The notes: generated by a model not told the origin, from the letters alone. DNA of 64,000 nucleotides from Emydura subglobosa (GCA_007922225.1 ML679960.1:5402198-5466197); one strand, 5' to 3'; numbered from the stretch's first letter, positions 35,071 to 47,574 are shown. Numbers and translations are program-made.

Positions 35071-35370
35071 CTGACTCCGTGCTCGCTCGCCCTGACTGAG
35101 AGCCTGAGCCATTAATTGCTGCTCACCCTGCCTAAGGGTTGGAGCAACTGACTCCGTGCTCGCTCGCCCTGACTGAGGGCCTGAGCCATTAATTGCTGCT
35201 CACCCTGCCGAAGGGTTGGAGCAACTGACTCCGTGCTCGCTCGCCCTGACTGAAGGCCTGAGCCATTAATTGCTGCTCACCCTGCCTAAGGGTTGAGCAA
35301 CTGACCCCTGGCTCGCTCGCCCCGATTGGGGGCCTGGGTGGTAGACTAGGGTGCTCACTCTGCATGAAGG
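35071..35370 (+). repeat. 77-bp tandem repeat array
   Basis: Three nearly identical units starting at 35071, 35148 and 35225, each beginning 'ctgactccgtgctcgctcgc' and ending 'aagggttggagcaa' (the third lacks one G). A diverged fourth unit follows from 35301. Confidence 0.9.
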
Positions 35371-35450
35371 GGTATTGCCAAGACTGCTAACTCGCCGAAC
35401 ACGAGCTATTCCCCCATTTGTAGGAGGCCGCTGTGGCCTCCCCCGGAGCC

Positions 35451-37894
35451 AACACACTTACACTCCTCCTTATAGAGGAAAAGGATAGGACTCATTATTC
35501 TAATAAGGACCACAACGTTTATTAATTGGTTGAGAGCATGCAAGATGATTAATTGCAAATAACTCATATGCTGATAGCTCCATGGATGAGTGATCTCTGC
35601 CAGGAAGGGTGAAGGAGGCCTTGAAGATTGCCTCAGCTACATAAAGCATCATTACCCATACAAAATCCCAAAGCAAATGGAAAACGTATTGCCAGTAGTT
35701 TAGTGCAAAGTCAGGTTACATGGCATCGAGAGACTGGACCTATACAATATTTGGTCTCATCCTCCAGTCACAACTCTCTTACATCCAGATTCTTCCAGGC
35801 TTGCCCTTACAGGGAACACAGCTGATGGGAGAGTTTAAAAAGCCTCCCTTTGACACTGGTACAGGGAAGAGGCAAAATTGCTCTGATAAGTGAAGAGACT
35901 TCTCCTTTCCCTCTTTTGGGGATACATTGCATCTCAAAGGGGCCTGAGGAGAAAAAGGCGGAGATGGGACTATGGTTTGTCTTCCCCACCAAGTTACACC
36001 ACCTCTTCATGAGAAATCAGCCACTGGAACTGGCTGGCCTGACAAAAGGGAATAATTTGCATCACACAAAGGGTTGGGCACATATCATCTGCATGCTTGG
36101 GAATTTTCCCAGGGATAGTATTGTTCCACGGGATCCCTTACTATGAGACATGTTTAAATGGCAAAATCTAGACCTTGTTCTGTTGTGCCACACAACCACT
36201 GATATCCAGCACAACTTTGTAGTCTATAGCGCCACTGTTTCCTTGGGTTGTTTGTATAGCCTACTCTGCACCATCTGGAGGCAGAAAGTTATGAATGTAT
36301 TGAGAGACCTACCAGAGCTCTTTTTAAAAAAAGCATTATTCAAGGCTTTGGCTTCTATAGTAGCAGGTCTGGGCTTATATATATTTGCATTAAAAATAAG
36401 GCTCACTCCTTCAGCACATAGCATAAATGTGAACAATTGTTAATAAAGCTATGCCAGAGAACAACTCTACAATTACTTACAGTACATGTAAATAGTTTAT
36501 AGACAATTCTTTTAAACATTTTACCAGTTTACTTTTCCACTGAAATGTCACAAAAATGGAATGGATTCTTTGGGAAAAGTTGTTTGTTTTTACATCATTG
36601 AGTATCTTTATTTTCTATGCCTTTATAAACGTTCATAAAAAATTGAAAAGCAGCTTTGAAGTGCTTGGTCTATCAAGTAAGTACAACTGACCTGAATGAT
36701 TAGATAAGCAAGAATATACAGAAGAAAATAAGGCAGTGGGAAAATAGTGACCAGAATTGCAATGAAATACTGTTATACAAATTTGAACGATATAGTTTGC
36801 TTTTTTACTGACTTTGAAGAAAAGCAAAATCTCTTCTCGCACTACTTTTTACCATTCACTTTCACTTATTGCCAATAGTCCTGCTCAAATTCTTATTGTA
36901 AGTTGTCTGATAACAGAGCCCTTTTCCCCCTGAATTGTTTACAAATGGATATTGATTACTATGAATGTATTCATTATTTGAAATTCTTCAGTTCAATTGT
37001 TTGAACAAATTTCAACCTATTTATTTTGATTTGTTGTCTTCAACCATGTCTTTGACATTCCTATTTGGGATGTCAGATTGTTCAGTTAAGTCAAATGCTT
37101 CTTTTATGAGCATGAGAATAATGAGTAATTAATAGAGAATAACACATTAGACATTGAAACAAATAATCATTTTTAAATTGATGTAATTCTTCTGTTTCAT
37201 AAACAAATAGGTCTTATTCTGAACTAAAGATACACTAAAATCAGTATAAAAGTGTTTTGTTAGTGGGGAGAATACAGCAGCTGAAGTCTTTATTTGTCAA
37301 TATTGAATGACCATGGCACTATTAATATCTTGTCTCCCCTCCCCCTCCATTTAAAAATATCTTATTTCTCTGGGAGAAGGTAGCTACTGAACAATGCCCA
37401 TATACACATTCAAATTCTCCTTTTGTGTGTGACCAGAGGAGGACAAGGAAGAAGGACAAAACTGAGAAGTAAACTTGCTCCTGTTAGATTTTCAGCCTCA
37501 TATCTAGATCAAAGAATGATAATTAGATCTGGAAAATCTTTGTTTCTCTCAAAAAGTGCTAGTTATCCAAACAAAACCATACCCCTAAATTTATTCTGGG
37601 TCACTCATTACTATTTTGAACCTAGAAATTCTGTGTGACAGTTCAGAATAAAATCAAGATTTTTTTAAACACTGATTTTGCATGAATACAGTAGCTAAGA
37701 ATGATGAAAGATGCAAAATATTTAATCATCCAACTTCCCACTGGTATCCCCAAATGGCAGCCTACATCCATCTCTAGGGACTATTACTTTTAGGATTAGT
37801 GACTTTAAAGATGACATAATTCAAAATGTTGGTTTATGAAGGTAAGTTTGAAGATCAAAAGTACCCAATTCTCCAAGAAAACCATTGTATTAGA
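35451..37894. other. Unassigned intergenic DNA
   Basis: No supported gene. Two overlapping frames of 97-98 codons (35850-36146 and 36150-36443, plus) have no recognised domain and no exon-like borders. The rest is AT-rich. Confidence 0.45.
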
Positions 37895-38600
37895 GCTGAC
37901 CTTAACTCAAAATTTCTGGTTTGTGAGAAATTTTGATATTTCAAGTTAGGTTTTATTCAGACTGGAGCAAAACTGTTTTTTTTTTTTTTTAAAGGTCTTT
38001 TGAACTGGAAATCCCAAGGAAAAAAAATGTTTTGGAAACACTGACTAGTGGTGTTTCCAAAATGATATTCACTCCCTAGATTTGGCAACTGCTAGCTGAA
38101 ATTGACATTCTTGTCAGTTTCACATCTGCTGACTCACTGAACTGACAACAATGTCAATTTGAGTCAGCAATTGCCTTTGAGGCTGTGTGGCACCCCCACC
38201 ATGTTTGCTGCCCCAGGCCAAGGAAGCCAGGACTTCCAGATCAGAGTCACTGAACCCTGGATGGCTTGAGAGTCCTGGTTTGGGGCTTTCAGAGCTTTCA
38301 TGGTCCCAGCTCTATTGCAGGAAGCTTGGAAATCTTGGATGCTGTAGAACGGTGGGCCTGTCCCAGAGCCACAGAGAGTGGAAACCCTGGGGTTTCTGGC
38401 CCAGAGCAGTGGGGCTGACCCAGAGCTGCAGATTCCAGAAAGTAGAAGCATGGACACCACATGGAGCCAGGCTGGTTTCTGATGGACTTTTTGGGTTCAA
38501 TAAGCTGGCATTTCCCAGCAAAACTCAGTTTCATCAAAATTTTCCATGAGCTCTGCCTCATATACACGTTCATTTGTGGCTTTTGTGCAGGCATTCTTTC
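37895..38600. repeat. Unclassified interspersed repeat, MITE-like
   Basis: A block with 'ttctggtttgtgagaaattt' at its left and 'aatttt' rich stretches, plus a GC-richer centre (38170-38480) with open frames on both strands. It resembles the GCAGGTTGGAA-type element at 14861-15228 in its AT-rich arms. The frames are overlapping and have no domain. Confidence 0.35.
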
Positions 38601-39559
38601 CTTACTCCCTTTCTTTTAACTTTATTTAGCACCCTATTAACAATCAGGTTAAGTATAACATTTCATGTTTATTTTTTTAAAGTTTTACGAGTTGTTTTTT
38701 TCCCCAAGTCTTTAACTGTATATACGCCACACACAGATTCCTAAAATATTTTATTTGTTTTAATTTCTAACTGAAGCTGGGAGATAACTCTTTTGATGGA
38801 AGTATTTAGGCCTCATTTCAGAAAAAAACTTAAGCATCTGCCTGACTTAAGAACATGAGGAGTCCCGTGTTAATAGAGACTGCTCATGTGCCTAAAGTTA
38901 TACATATGCAGAAGTGCTATGTTGACTCATGGCTGTAATTATTTAAAGAACAGAGAACATCAGATGTCATTTTTAATTTCTTTGGGAGGAATAAATACAG
39001 ATTGTCTCACTCAAAATGAGCTAGGAATGTATTAATTTCCCTTTTTAGCATGGTAGATATGTAACTCAGAAGCAAGTGAATTTATGAATGGTTTGTCACA
39101 AGCAAAGGAACATTATCACCCCCATGGACAAGATATTCCAGCTATGCTCTGGTAATTTATTAAAGTTTATTTTATAAGAAACTTTTTAATGTAATCCTCT
39201 TTTGAATGTGCTATTAGGAGAGGATGACAGGAGGCAGTAGGTGGGAGTTTACTAGATAAGGATTCAGAACCACTTTTGCATCCCATTGGTATATAAGTTA
39301 CCATTTCCAATGTATCAATGAATTTTGCTGTGCAGTATCCTGCGTAAATTTTTAAAATAAAAATATCAAGTGTTATTTTGACTCAGATGTTACGCTTAAA
39401 TATCTCTACCAGCTAATGCTTTATTTGTATACATAGTTGAAAATTGGATTGTTTTACTGGCACACTTTCATCCAAAATGCCAAATACTAGCTAGATATTT
39501 TGTCAAACTAATTCTCAGTCATATAAAATTAATACAATTGTGATCCGTCTGTTCTTAGG
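38601..39559. other. Mostly unassigned DNA
   Basis: A palindromic repeat fragment lies at about 38820-38915 ('cttaagcatctgcctgactt', then inverted 'catgtgcctaaagtta'). Nothing else is identifiable. Confidence 0.4.
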
Positions 39560-40580
39560 GTAGCCTACCTGAAAATGCGAATATCAGGGTAGTCTCCAAA
39601 AAGAAGAGCAAATTCTCCCAAAACTGGTGGCTAACACTGAAGTTCACCAACCAGTCACAAACAGTGTGCCCGATCCCCACACTGGTTATCAAGAAGCTAA
39701 AACACAGCCCCATTTATTGCATTTCAGTCTCTGGCTCCCAAACAGAAACTAGGTCCAGTAAAGAGATAAGTAGCTTAAAACTCTATTCCCTTTACAAAAA
39801 ATCATCCTGATCCCCAAGGTCAGCCACATTACCAGATCAATATAGATTTGGTTCTTAGCCAAAATACCGTGCTGCCTGCCAATCCTTTAGTTGCTAAATC
39901 TATAGGTTTATTATAAAAGGAAAGAAACAAACAAGAAGAGATGTTAAATGGTCAAAGCAATCAGATACATACAGATGACTTCAAAGTCTGTATATCAGGT
40001 TATTAGCAGAATTGTGAAGTTTGCAGCCTTATATAGTTCCACTGGAGTACATCCAGTACCTGGATGGATCTCAGTCCTTTGTTTCACAGTTTCAGCTGAA
40101 GAATAGATGATTCAGAGGTAGGAAGCAGGAATGAAGACAAGATAGAGATGGTGCAGCAGCCTTTTATAGTTTCTGCCCTGAGGCTTTTACTTCCTTTGTC
40201 CCAAAACCAGCCACACAGCATGTGAGCAGGGAAAACACTTCCAGTCCCCCTGACCAGAGGCATGTCCCTCCATGTCCTGATGACTCATAGGCGCAGCCCT
40301 AGCTTCTCTCCCTGGGTTCATTGTATAAGTGATAGCCCTTGATGAATCATCAATTCTGACATTATCTGCCTGTGAGGTGTAACCCAGTAGCACACATATC
40401 CATATATCACATACATCCATAATTTACAGTACCAAGATGCTACATACACATAAACAATATTATCATACTTAGGAAATTATAGTCTTTACAATGTTACCTG
40501 ACATGGCATATCTCGTAAGAATCTTTGCAATTTTGTCATATTGGTATTAAATAATATTATAAATGGTCACCCCTAACCCA
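39560..40580 (-). mobile_element. LTR, minus strand
   Basis: On the minus strand a TATAAAA box (plus 40162-40168) is followed about 255 bases later by AATAAA (plus 39907-39912). Segments such as 'ctcccaaaactggtggctaa' and 'gccaatcctttagttgctaa' match a turtle LTR as I remember it. Solo; no internal retroviral sequence adjoins it. Confidence 0.65.
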
Positions 40581-41810
40581 GACAGCATCACAAGAGTGCA
40601 TATTCTGCATTCACTTACACCCAGGCAGCCCCAGTGAAATATATGTATAACAGGTTGCGACTATTTGGGAATATGTCTGTACAATTTATGCATTCTGATT
40701 GTGTTGTTATATCAGTTTTTCCTAATACAGCTTATCTTCTGTGCCTACGTGTATATGGATATTGCTGACAAGCCAGTGGCAGAGATGCATCAGAAAGATA
40801 TAATAGAAAGCGTTCAGGACTTAATGACCCAAACATCTGGGAACAATGGGTGAGCTGAAACCTTAGAAAAGCAGTCTAGCTCTTTCTTCTGGAGGGATCA
40901 GGGAAGGCAGGAACAGAGGCAATTTATCACAAGTAGAAAAAAAGGGATCAGGTGACCAGGAGGAGTTGAAATAAAGAAACACACAGGACCGGGGGCCAGA
41001 CAGGAAGTGTTGGGCAAGAGAGAGCAAGGTCATAGAAGCCAGGTAAGCAGCTGCAGAAGGAAGAGGTCACTAGCCATGCCTCATGGGGTTGGGAGTGAGT
41101 GCTGTCCAGTTTCCGGAGCCCAGATGGCCCTAAACACTCTGGACACCCCAAAAGTCTTGGACACTAGCCCAATGAATGCCCTGCAGTGATGAGGTGACTG
41201 AGGTAGGGGCATGTGTTTAATGCGTATTATTTTGTATAACGTATATTCTCCTGTGTTTTACAAGATTACATATAAAAGAGCATTAAGGTGTTAACACACA
41301 TACACTTTGTGCAGTTTGACTTCTTCACAACTACTGTGGACATCTGAGGAAGCTTAACTATAAACCAGATCCTCACATCTTTAGAGTGGAGATCTGGGAA
41401 AGGGGTGTGTTTAAGTAACTGGAGTATCTCCAGGGACAGTGCTGGTCCTGGGGCTGAGGGCAGTTGGGCAGAGGACCCCCATTTTGAAGAAGTGGTAGCA
41501 GACTGAGAGTCAGTGCCCAGGAAATGTGCCAGAGGCCAAAAAAGGAACCAGTTGGGTATCCTTCTGAGTCTTCAGAAGTTTACCATGCCCCAGGGGATCC
41601 AGAGCACTGAGGTTTTGGAATCAAAAGGATTTTGAGGGGATGGAATAAAACTGAGCTCCATTAACTAAATTACCCACAGATTTCAAATACTTAACTTCCA
41701 ATCATCAGTAGTGAAGAGATTCTGTAGTTTGTTTCACTTCAGAGAAGCAGCAAGGAGTTTGGATGTTATCCAAAGTTGATTTGATTTTACTGAAAACTTT
41801 TCAGTGGGGG
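40581..41810. other. Unclassified, probably repeat-derived
   Basis: Purine-rich stretches (40860-41180, 41390-41640) resemble parts of LTRs, with phrases like 'ggaaatgtgccagaggccaa'. I cannot define ends, a TATA box or a polyadenylation signal. No gene. Confidence 0.35.
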
Positions 41811-42565
41811 GGAGAGAGAGTGAGAATGATGCTCTAGTCTGGTGGTTAAGACACTGACTTGGGTGGTGGGAGTCCCAGGGTTCTGGCTCTCTCCTTCAGT
41901 GACTTTTTTTAACTATTTAGCCATAGACAGTGGAATGGTTTCAGCAGGAAATACTGAGGCATTCAACTTTAGACTATCCCATAGCTCAGCGGTTAGAGTA
42001 TGCTCTTGAGAGGCAGGTGAGCCTTGTTCAAATCCCTTCTTCCCTCTCAAGAGGGTGGAATTGAACTTGGGTCACCCACGTGACTGCTCTATTTCCTGGC
42101 AAAAAGCTAAAAAGTGGGTGTCACCACCACTTTCTCCTACTCTGGCTGTTTTGTATGCAATAAGGCAGGCCCCACACAAATTCTCACAAGAAATGACTTA
42201 GCAATCCAAAAGCTAGAAACCTTTGCTGAAGTCAGGCAGCTTGGGTACCTAACAGATCTAAGCACCTCCCTGCAGTCAGAAGTCAGGCTCCTATCTCTAT
42301 GAGAGAAGCAGGCTTTGCACATACCTCTCTTGTCAGCATCTCCTATTGGCTAAGATCTGAGGCTCCAGGCCTAGCATACTGGCTTTTGTAGGTCTAACTC
42401 TAGGCAGCTCGCTCTCCCCATTCATTATCACAGGGAACCTAGGTAGCTAACACAAGATTTGTGGATTGTGATGGTGCTTCTGTAATTTTCTAGGTGCCTA
42501 AAAGTTAGGCATTGCAATGCTCAGCATCACAATGTCGAAATACCTTTGTGGATCTGGGCCTTAGA
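41811..42565 (+). mobile_element. tRNA-derived SINE composite
   Basis: Two tRNA-like heads in a row. At 41835-41895 is 'ctggtggttaagacactgac' followed by 'agtcccagggttctgg'. At 41980-42035 is 'tagctcagcggttagagta' (a clear A box) followed by 'gttcaaatcc' (a clear B box). A body with 'tggaattgaacttgggtcac' follows, and the block ends in 'gatctgggcctt'. RNA polymerase III-type promoters are thus visible, but there is no tRNA cloverleaf, so this is a SINE rather than a gene. Confidence 0.6.
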
Positions 42566-43404
42566 AAATAAAATCCTGGTTCCACCAAACTCAATGGCAA
42601 ATTTCCCAATGACTTCAATGCGACCAGGATTTCCCCACCAACATTTGTCCTTCCGAGAATAAATTATATAAATGGAAAGTACTTGTTTTTTTCTGGTTTT
42701 TTTTTTTTTTTGTCTGCAGTTTTCTTTGTGCATACATTTTCCTACAGAAAATTAATAGAGCTCAGTCCAATAAGGTTCTGACAGAGACCTATTTCATGGT
42801 TGTGTTACTATGACCTGCCTCAAAACAGAGTAACTATAAAATAATATATATCTTAAAAACAGGCAAATTAATTAGGCCATGCACTGATAAATATGATGGA
42901 TTCTATGCATCTAGGACCACATCCAGAATTCTTTCACTTTGTAAGAAAAGTGAATTTCACGGTTGGCAATGACAGCATAAAACTTCTGTTGCCAGCCTTT
43001 TATTTATTTTAATACAGTGGGTGGATGGCTTCCATTATGGCTCCTCATATTTATTGAGTGCATTTTTTTCATTACATTCCATGTGTGCAACAATTTGACT
43101 ACAATCCAACACCTATCTCCAAGGCAACTGGTCAGTAGTAGGATTTATGTTCTTGGCTTGAAGAACAAAGGCATACAAATTTATCTTTCATGGTATTCTT
43201 CATGTTTTGCATAACACAAGCTTCCCTTCCTAAATACATGGTTTTGAACGGACTCTCCATGGTAAACAACATGTGTATTATTTATGAAAAAATGATGTTT
43301 GAATTTGAATACATTTTGTGCATTCAGATATTTTCAGAATACCATCAGGCTCACACAGCCTGACACTTCCACTGGATTCTTCCATTCCTACCAATAAACA
43401 ATAA
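42566..43404. other. Mostly unassigned intergenic DNA
   Basis: A palindromic fragment ('caaactcaatggcaaattt' with 'caatgacttcaatg') lies at 42575-42625. T run near 42702. No gene. Confidence 0.4.
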
Positions 43405-43550
43405 TAATTGTTTTAGACTTCTATAGCATGTTTATTATGCAAATATCAAAGCACCTTACATATAATTGTCTCACTCAAGTGAATTAACGTTAATAACATT
43501 GCACCTATTTGGGACATGAATAAACTGAGGCAAAGAGTTTGTACTGCCAG
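43405..43550 (-). mobile_element. MIR-like SINE fragment
   Basis: Minus-strand MIR 3' half: plus-strand 'tatcaaagcaccttacatat' (cf. 'gtaaagcgctt'), then 'cattgcacctatttgggac' and 'aataaactgaggcaaaga' (cf. 'cctcagttt'). Confidence 0.6.
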
Positions 43551-43789
43551 AAGTTCCATAGGTTCATCATCTGTCTTTTGCTGTGCAACCAAGTCTTCTG
43601 ACTCCCCAGGGCTTGCTCACAGTCCTCTGGTGTTGGGATACAGAACAGCCTCAAAGGGAAAAGAGACCACTCTCAATTTGGCACCTCCTGCTTGCCTTGT
43701 CACTGCTGACATTTGAGTGGTTCAGATTGTCTCTCTTCCCTGACTAAACCAGAGGGTGCATAGTTTTGGCAATACAGAATTTGGAAAAG

Positions 43790-44830
43790 TGTGACAGTCT
43801 GTATCCCTATGCCCACCCTTTTTTCAAGACTATGAAAAATTTAGTATAAACTATGTCTTGTAATGTATCATCTGAAAACTCATGATTTGCTGATCATTAT
43901 TGTCCTGGTAAAATACATGTGGCAACATTTTATGTAGAGTTATAAGATTCTATGAAGACATGTTCCAAGTCTACAAAAACAGCCACAAACCAGTTCTCCA
44001 GAAACAAAAAGCAACCTGATGCCTCAGCCAGATGTCAAAAAGTTCAAATGGATTATCAACTGGTCAAGTGGCCACTCTTTGGCAGGAAAATGGGTGTGAA
44101 TGAGAAATTTACAACTTGGCAAAATCACAGTTGAAGGTTGCCATCCCCACTGACTTTGTCTCCTGAACCCCAGCTGGAGATGACTCTCAAAGAAGAGGAA
44201 AAGGTATAAAGAATGGGAACGGATGCCCCAAAATATTCCTCCCTTTCTCTTCATCCACCTCAGCAACAACATCTGAAGAATGAAGTAACAGCTTTGGACT
44301 GAGGGAGGATTCCTGTCTGAAAAGAATTCAGCCAGTAAGACTGCTGAAGCACTTTTACTATCAATTCACTTAGCTTGTTAAGTTAGGTATTAGTTGCATC
44401 TTACCTTTTATTTCTTGTGACCAATTCTGACTTTTATGCCTCATTACTTCTAATCACGTAAAATCTATCTTTCTGTAATTAATAAACTTGTTTATTGTTT
44501 TATCTAAAACCAGTGTGTCTGGATTGAAGTGTTTGGGAATCTCCATCTGAGATAACAGGGTTTGTGCATATCATTTTCTATTTATAAAATGATGAAATTT
44601 TTATGAGCTTATATTATCCAGAAGAAGAAAGCTGGGCAGTACAAAATGAACATTTCTGGGGGCAAATCTGGGACTGGGAATTGCTGGTGTTGCTTTGCCA
44701 TGTAATTCAAGAGTGGCTGGCCATAGGACTTTTACAGTATAGGTAGGAATAATTTATATGCTGGAGGCTGTGTGTGAGTAGATCAGGAGTGATTGTTTTC
44801 ACAGCAAAGCAGTGTAAAAAGTATGTGTCT
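43790..44830 (+). mobile_element. LTR, plus strand
   Basis: TATAAA at 44205-44210 and AATAAA at 44481-44486, about 275 bases apart. Downstream are 'ttgttttatctaaaaccagt', 'gtttgggaatctccatctga' and 'tctgggactgggaattgctg', shared with the LTR inside the RNase H LINE. The start has 'gctgatcattattgtcctgg'. A solo LTR with eroded ends. Confidence 0.68.
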
Positions 44831-45879
44831 TTTGCTTTCATCGTCTCTTACTCTATCTGCACTAAACAAAACCAGCATGAGATTTGTTTTTTTTTAAAAG
44901 TGAATGTTGGGTTATTTTTATTTGCTTTCTACTATTTTGAGTTTTTAGAGTTTCTATTTTCAAGCCTTTCTTTGCAACCATGAGGATTGGAAACTGACTT
45001 TTTTAAAAAAAGATCTAAGAATCTAAACACCAGGAGCTGGGGCTTTAAGGGAAAAAAAAAAATCAAAAACAAGCCATCAGACACAATTAAGTGGTGAGAG
45101 TTGGTAATATTGCAAATGTTCACTATACTTCCAGTGAGTTCATTTACTTGGACTCCCCATACGCTAATAGTAGCAAAGGGATATAAGGTTTTGTTTTAAT
45201 CTGTGGCTAGCTATATTAACGAGCTCTGAGTCAAAGACCAGACCAAATACTGGCAATAGAACTATGTAAAAAACTAACACATTCAGCCTGTAACTTATTT
45301 ATAAAAATGACTCTTATATTCCTGTTATTAACATTCTTTGCACTCCCTTTTATGAAGAGTAGGACTCAGGTCAAATGCTGATGTCTCATTACCAGGAGAG
45401 GTCCACTTAGTTCAATGATTGCCTCTCTTCTTCTGTGTTTGATGCAAACACGTATGCCCCAAATGGTTCCAAATTGCCTGGTCTTATCTGCATTTCATTT
45501 TATTTTTAATTTAATGGTGATATTAAAATTCAAGCAGCTATCACCTGAAAGCTGACAGCTGCATTTACACAGGTTTTTTCATGCATCAAAGATGTGACAC
45601 ATGCATCTTTCATTGTTTCACCTTAAACATTACAACAGATTATAAAATATTTTTTAAAGGTAAACTTCCATTAAAGTATAATATAATATCATACAAGTAG
45701 GCTAGAGCCATAGACTATAAATAAACATTTGGAAATAAAGCTTCAGATATTTGTAGACAAGGGGTAGCCAAAATGTTTATCAAAGCATTTCTGGAAGAAC
45801 ACATACTTGGTAACCCATGGGATCAACCTATTAGATCCAGAAGCAATTATTCCAGGAACAGAGGGTTTAAGTCATCTCT
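44831..45879. other. Unassigned intergenic DNA
   Basis: AT-rich; no gene or named repeat. Confidence 0.45.
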
Positions 45880-46140
45880 GCCTGCATAGGGGTACAATTT
45901 AGAACCCTCTCTAATATACGGGAAGCTGTGCCTGTGACCGAATATACTCCTGTGTTCACATCCTCTACACTATTGTAATAATATTTGTACAACGTATGCT
46001 TGTAACTCATTATTTACTGATCAATAATGTCATGGCAAAATGCACATAGCACTATTACGTAAGAAGTTATAAACATAAACTGAAAGCATGATCAAAAGTA
46101 TATTTTCTAAATTAGTCTGAGGAGTGGGCAAACCAGTTTG
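45880..46140 (+). mobile_element. LTR 5' fragment
   Basis: Contains 'ctgatcaataatgtcatggc' and 'aagttataaacataaactga', homologous to the start of the LTR at 43790 ('ctgatcattattgtcctggt', 'gagttataagattctatga'). It breaks off where the Myb/SANT relic begins. Confidence 0.55.
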
Positions 46141-46147
46141 AATTCCC

Positions 46148-46724
46148 TTGTCCTGTCTGGTCAGCATGGAGAGCTCACCAGCACAACTGATCATGGTGAC
46201 TGCACGCCCCAAACACACCCCAACCTGGAGTAGACATGAGGTGTTGCATCTCATCGGTCTGTGGGGAGAAGATTCTGTTCAGGCTCAGCTCCAATCCAGC
46301 AAAAGAAACTTGATATCTATGAATAGATATTGCGGGGCATGTTGGAGAAGGGGCACAACAGGGACACACAGCAATGCCGCATTAAAATCAAACAGCAAAG
46401 GCAGGCATATCAAAAAACAGGAGGTGAACAGTCATTCTGGCTTGTTACCAGAGATATGCCACTTCTATAAGGAGCTGCATGAGATTCTCGGCAGTGACCT
46501 CACCAATGCCCCCAGATGCAGTGTTGATACCTCAGGGGAATCTGAGTCCCGGCTCAAAGACGATGACACTATGGATGAGGAAGAGGACAAACAGGAGAAT
46601 GGGGGGTAGGCAAGTGGGGTATCCATTTGACCCAACAGGCAGCAGCTATTTTTAACCCTGGAGCAGCCCCGCTGGATGCAGGACAGCATCTTGACCGACC
46701 GAGATGCTGAGGAAGGCACATCTG
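46148..46724 (+). pseudogene. Myb/SANT-like DNA-binding domain exon relic
   Basis: The frame 46148-46609 begins after a methionine near 46166 with PKHTPTWSRHEVLHLIGLWG, the start of a Myb/SANT-like trihelix domain with its spaced tryptophans. It continues with NSHSGLLPEICHFYKELHEI, the third helix region, then an acidic tail DDDTMDEEEDKQENGG. A frameshift follows, after which the neighbouring frame reads QLFLTLEQ...DRDAEEGTSG up to a GTGAGT donor at 46725. This is the layout of the many turtle Myb/SANT-like (MSANTD/Harbinger-associated) exons. The middle of the domain is scrambled (CGACWRRGTT region), so it is a dead copy. Which transposon or host gene it came from is not decided. Confidence 0.68.
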
Positions 46725-47574
46725 GTGAGTATGTAATGTAAACTCCTTGCTGTAATTCCCCAATGTAATAAGTGATAGATAGGACAGAATATTTTTCATG
46801 AATAGTTAGATGAAGTAAACTGTGGAAGGGAGTAGAAAAATAAGTTTAGTTATTCACTAAGTTTATCATTATTATAGGTGGGGCTAGTAGCACCACTTTT
46901 TATTAAGGTTGCTTAACATGTTCTGTCATAAAATCTTGTCCTAAATTACTTATGGTTCCCAAGTGCCATCTTTTTGGGCTGAAAGTTTTCATGCCAGATA
47001 TCTGTCTCAGGCTGAATGCTTTTAGAGAATTTTAGCCAAAACAGTTTAGCCATTTCTGAGAATGAGGCTAGTGAGAAAAAAAAGAAAAAAAAAAAACTTT
47101 GTTTTGCCCATATGCAAGTTTTCTGGTGATCATTTTTTGAGAAAACCTAGTACCACCACACCTTGGAGCAAGGATTTAAAATTCTGGAGAGGGGGATATT
47201 TTTTGCCAATACTGTGCATTTTGCCATCCCCTTGAAAATCTGTTCAAAATTTGGCCAGAGTGCTTGAAAAGTCTCAATTTGCTCAGTAGAGTCTTGTTAG
47301 ACCTATAGCTTGTCTAAAGGCTTTTGCTAGGGCTCTGAAGACTGTCTGGACTCAGGATACACTAGCTCAGCAGGACTTTTCCTGCAACTGCAAACTCTGA
47401 ATTCCCTGGCATCACATACTATTTTTTCCATGGACTTCTGATTCACTCAGCGTACACGATGGACCTTGGTTTCTTAATGAGCAACTATGCAATATTTTGC
47501 TCTCTCTTTGCTGTTCAAACCATGCGCTCTGAAGACAGAATTAATCATTTCCTCATGGAGTTTCCAATGGCTCT
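46725..47574. other. Unclassified, partly repeat-derived
   Basis: After the donor at 46725 no second exon is visible. 46880-47400 has the look of an old DNA-transposon copy, with phrases like 'cattttttgagaaaacctag' and 'cttgaaaatctgttcaaaat', but no ends can be fixed. Confidence 0.35.

Larger units (their letters stand above)
34195..35450 (+). mobile_element. GC-rich promoter-bearing element, copy B
   Basis: The plus-strand and best-preserved member of the GC-rich family. In order: a head with 'gagcccgaggaagggc', CCAAT boxes in both orientations (34238-34242, 34316-34320), a GC box (GGGGCGG, about 34331), TATAAAG (34359-34365), an initiator-like CTCAGT (about 34383), an acidic open frame, a CAG/GTAC donor (34850), a pyrimidine-rich acceptor (AG at 35042-35043), a 77-bp tandem array (35071-35370) and a tail 'ggcctcccccggagcc' like those of the other copies. 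It is CpG-rich compared with its surroundings, like a CpG island. Most like a solo LTR or a retroelement leader, but not recognised. Confidence 0.72.

Noticed and set aside
35071..35370. CRISPR-like array
   Set aside because: The units are directly adjacent 77-bp tandem repeats with no unique spacers, in a vertebrate-type sequence.
35850..36443. Two adjacent plus-strand frames of 97-98 codons
   Set aside because: Different frames, no exon borders, no recognised motif; the hydrophobic stretch in the second is common in AT-rich chance frames.
41980..42056. tRNA gene
   Set aside because: A and B boxes are clear, but the arms do not form a cloverleaf and SINE body sequence follows.
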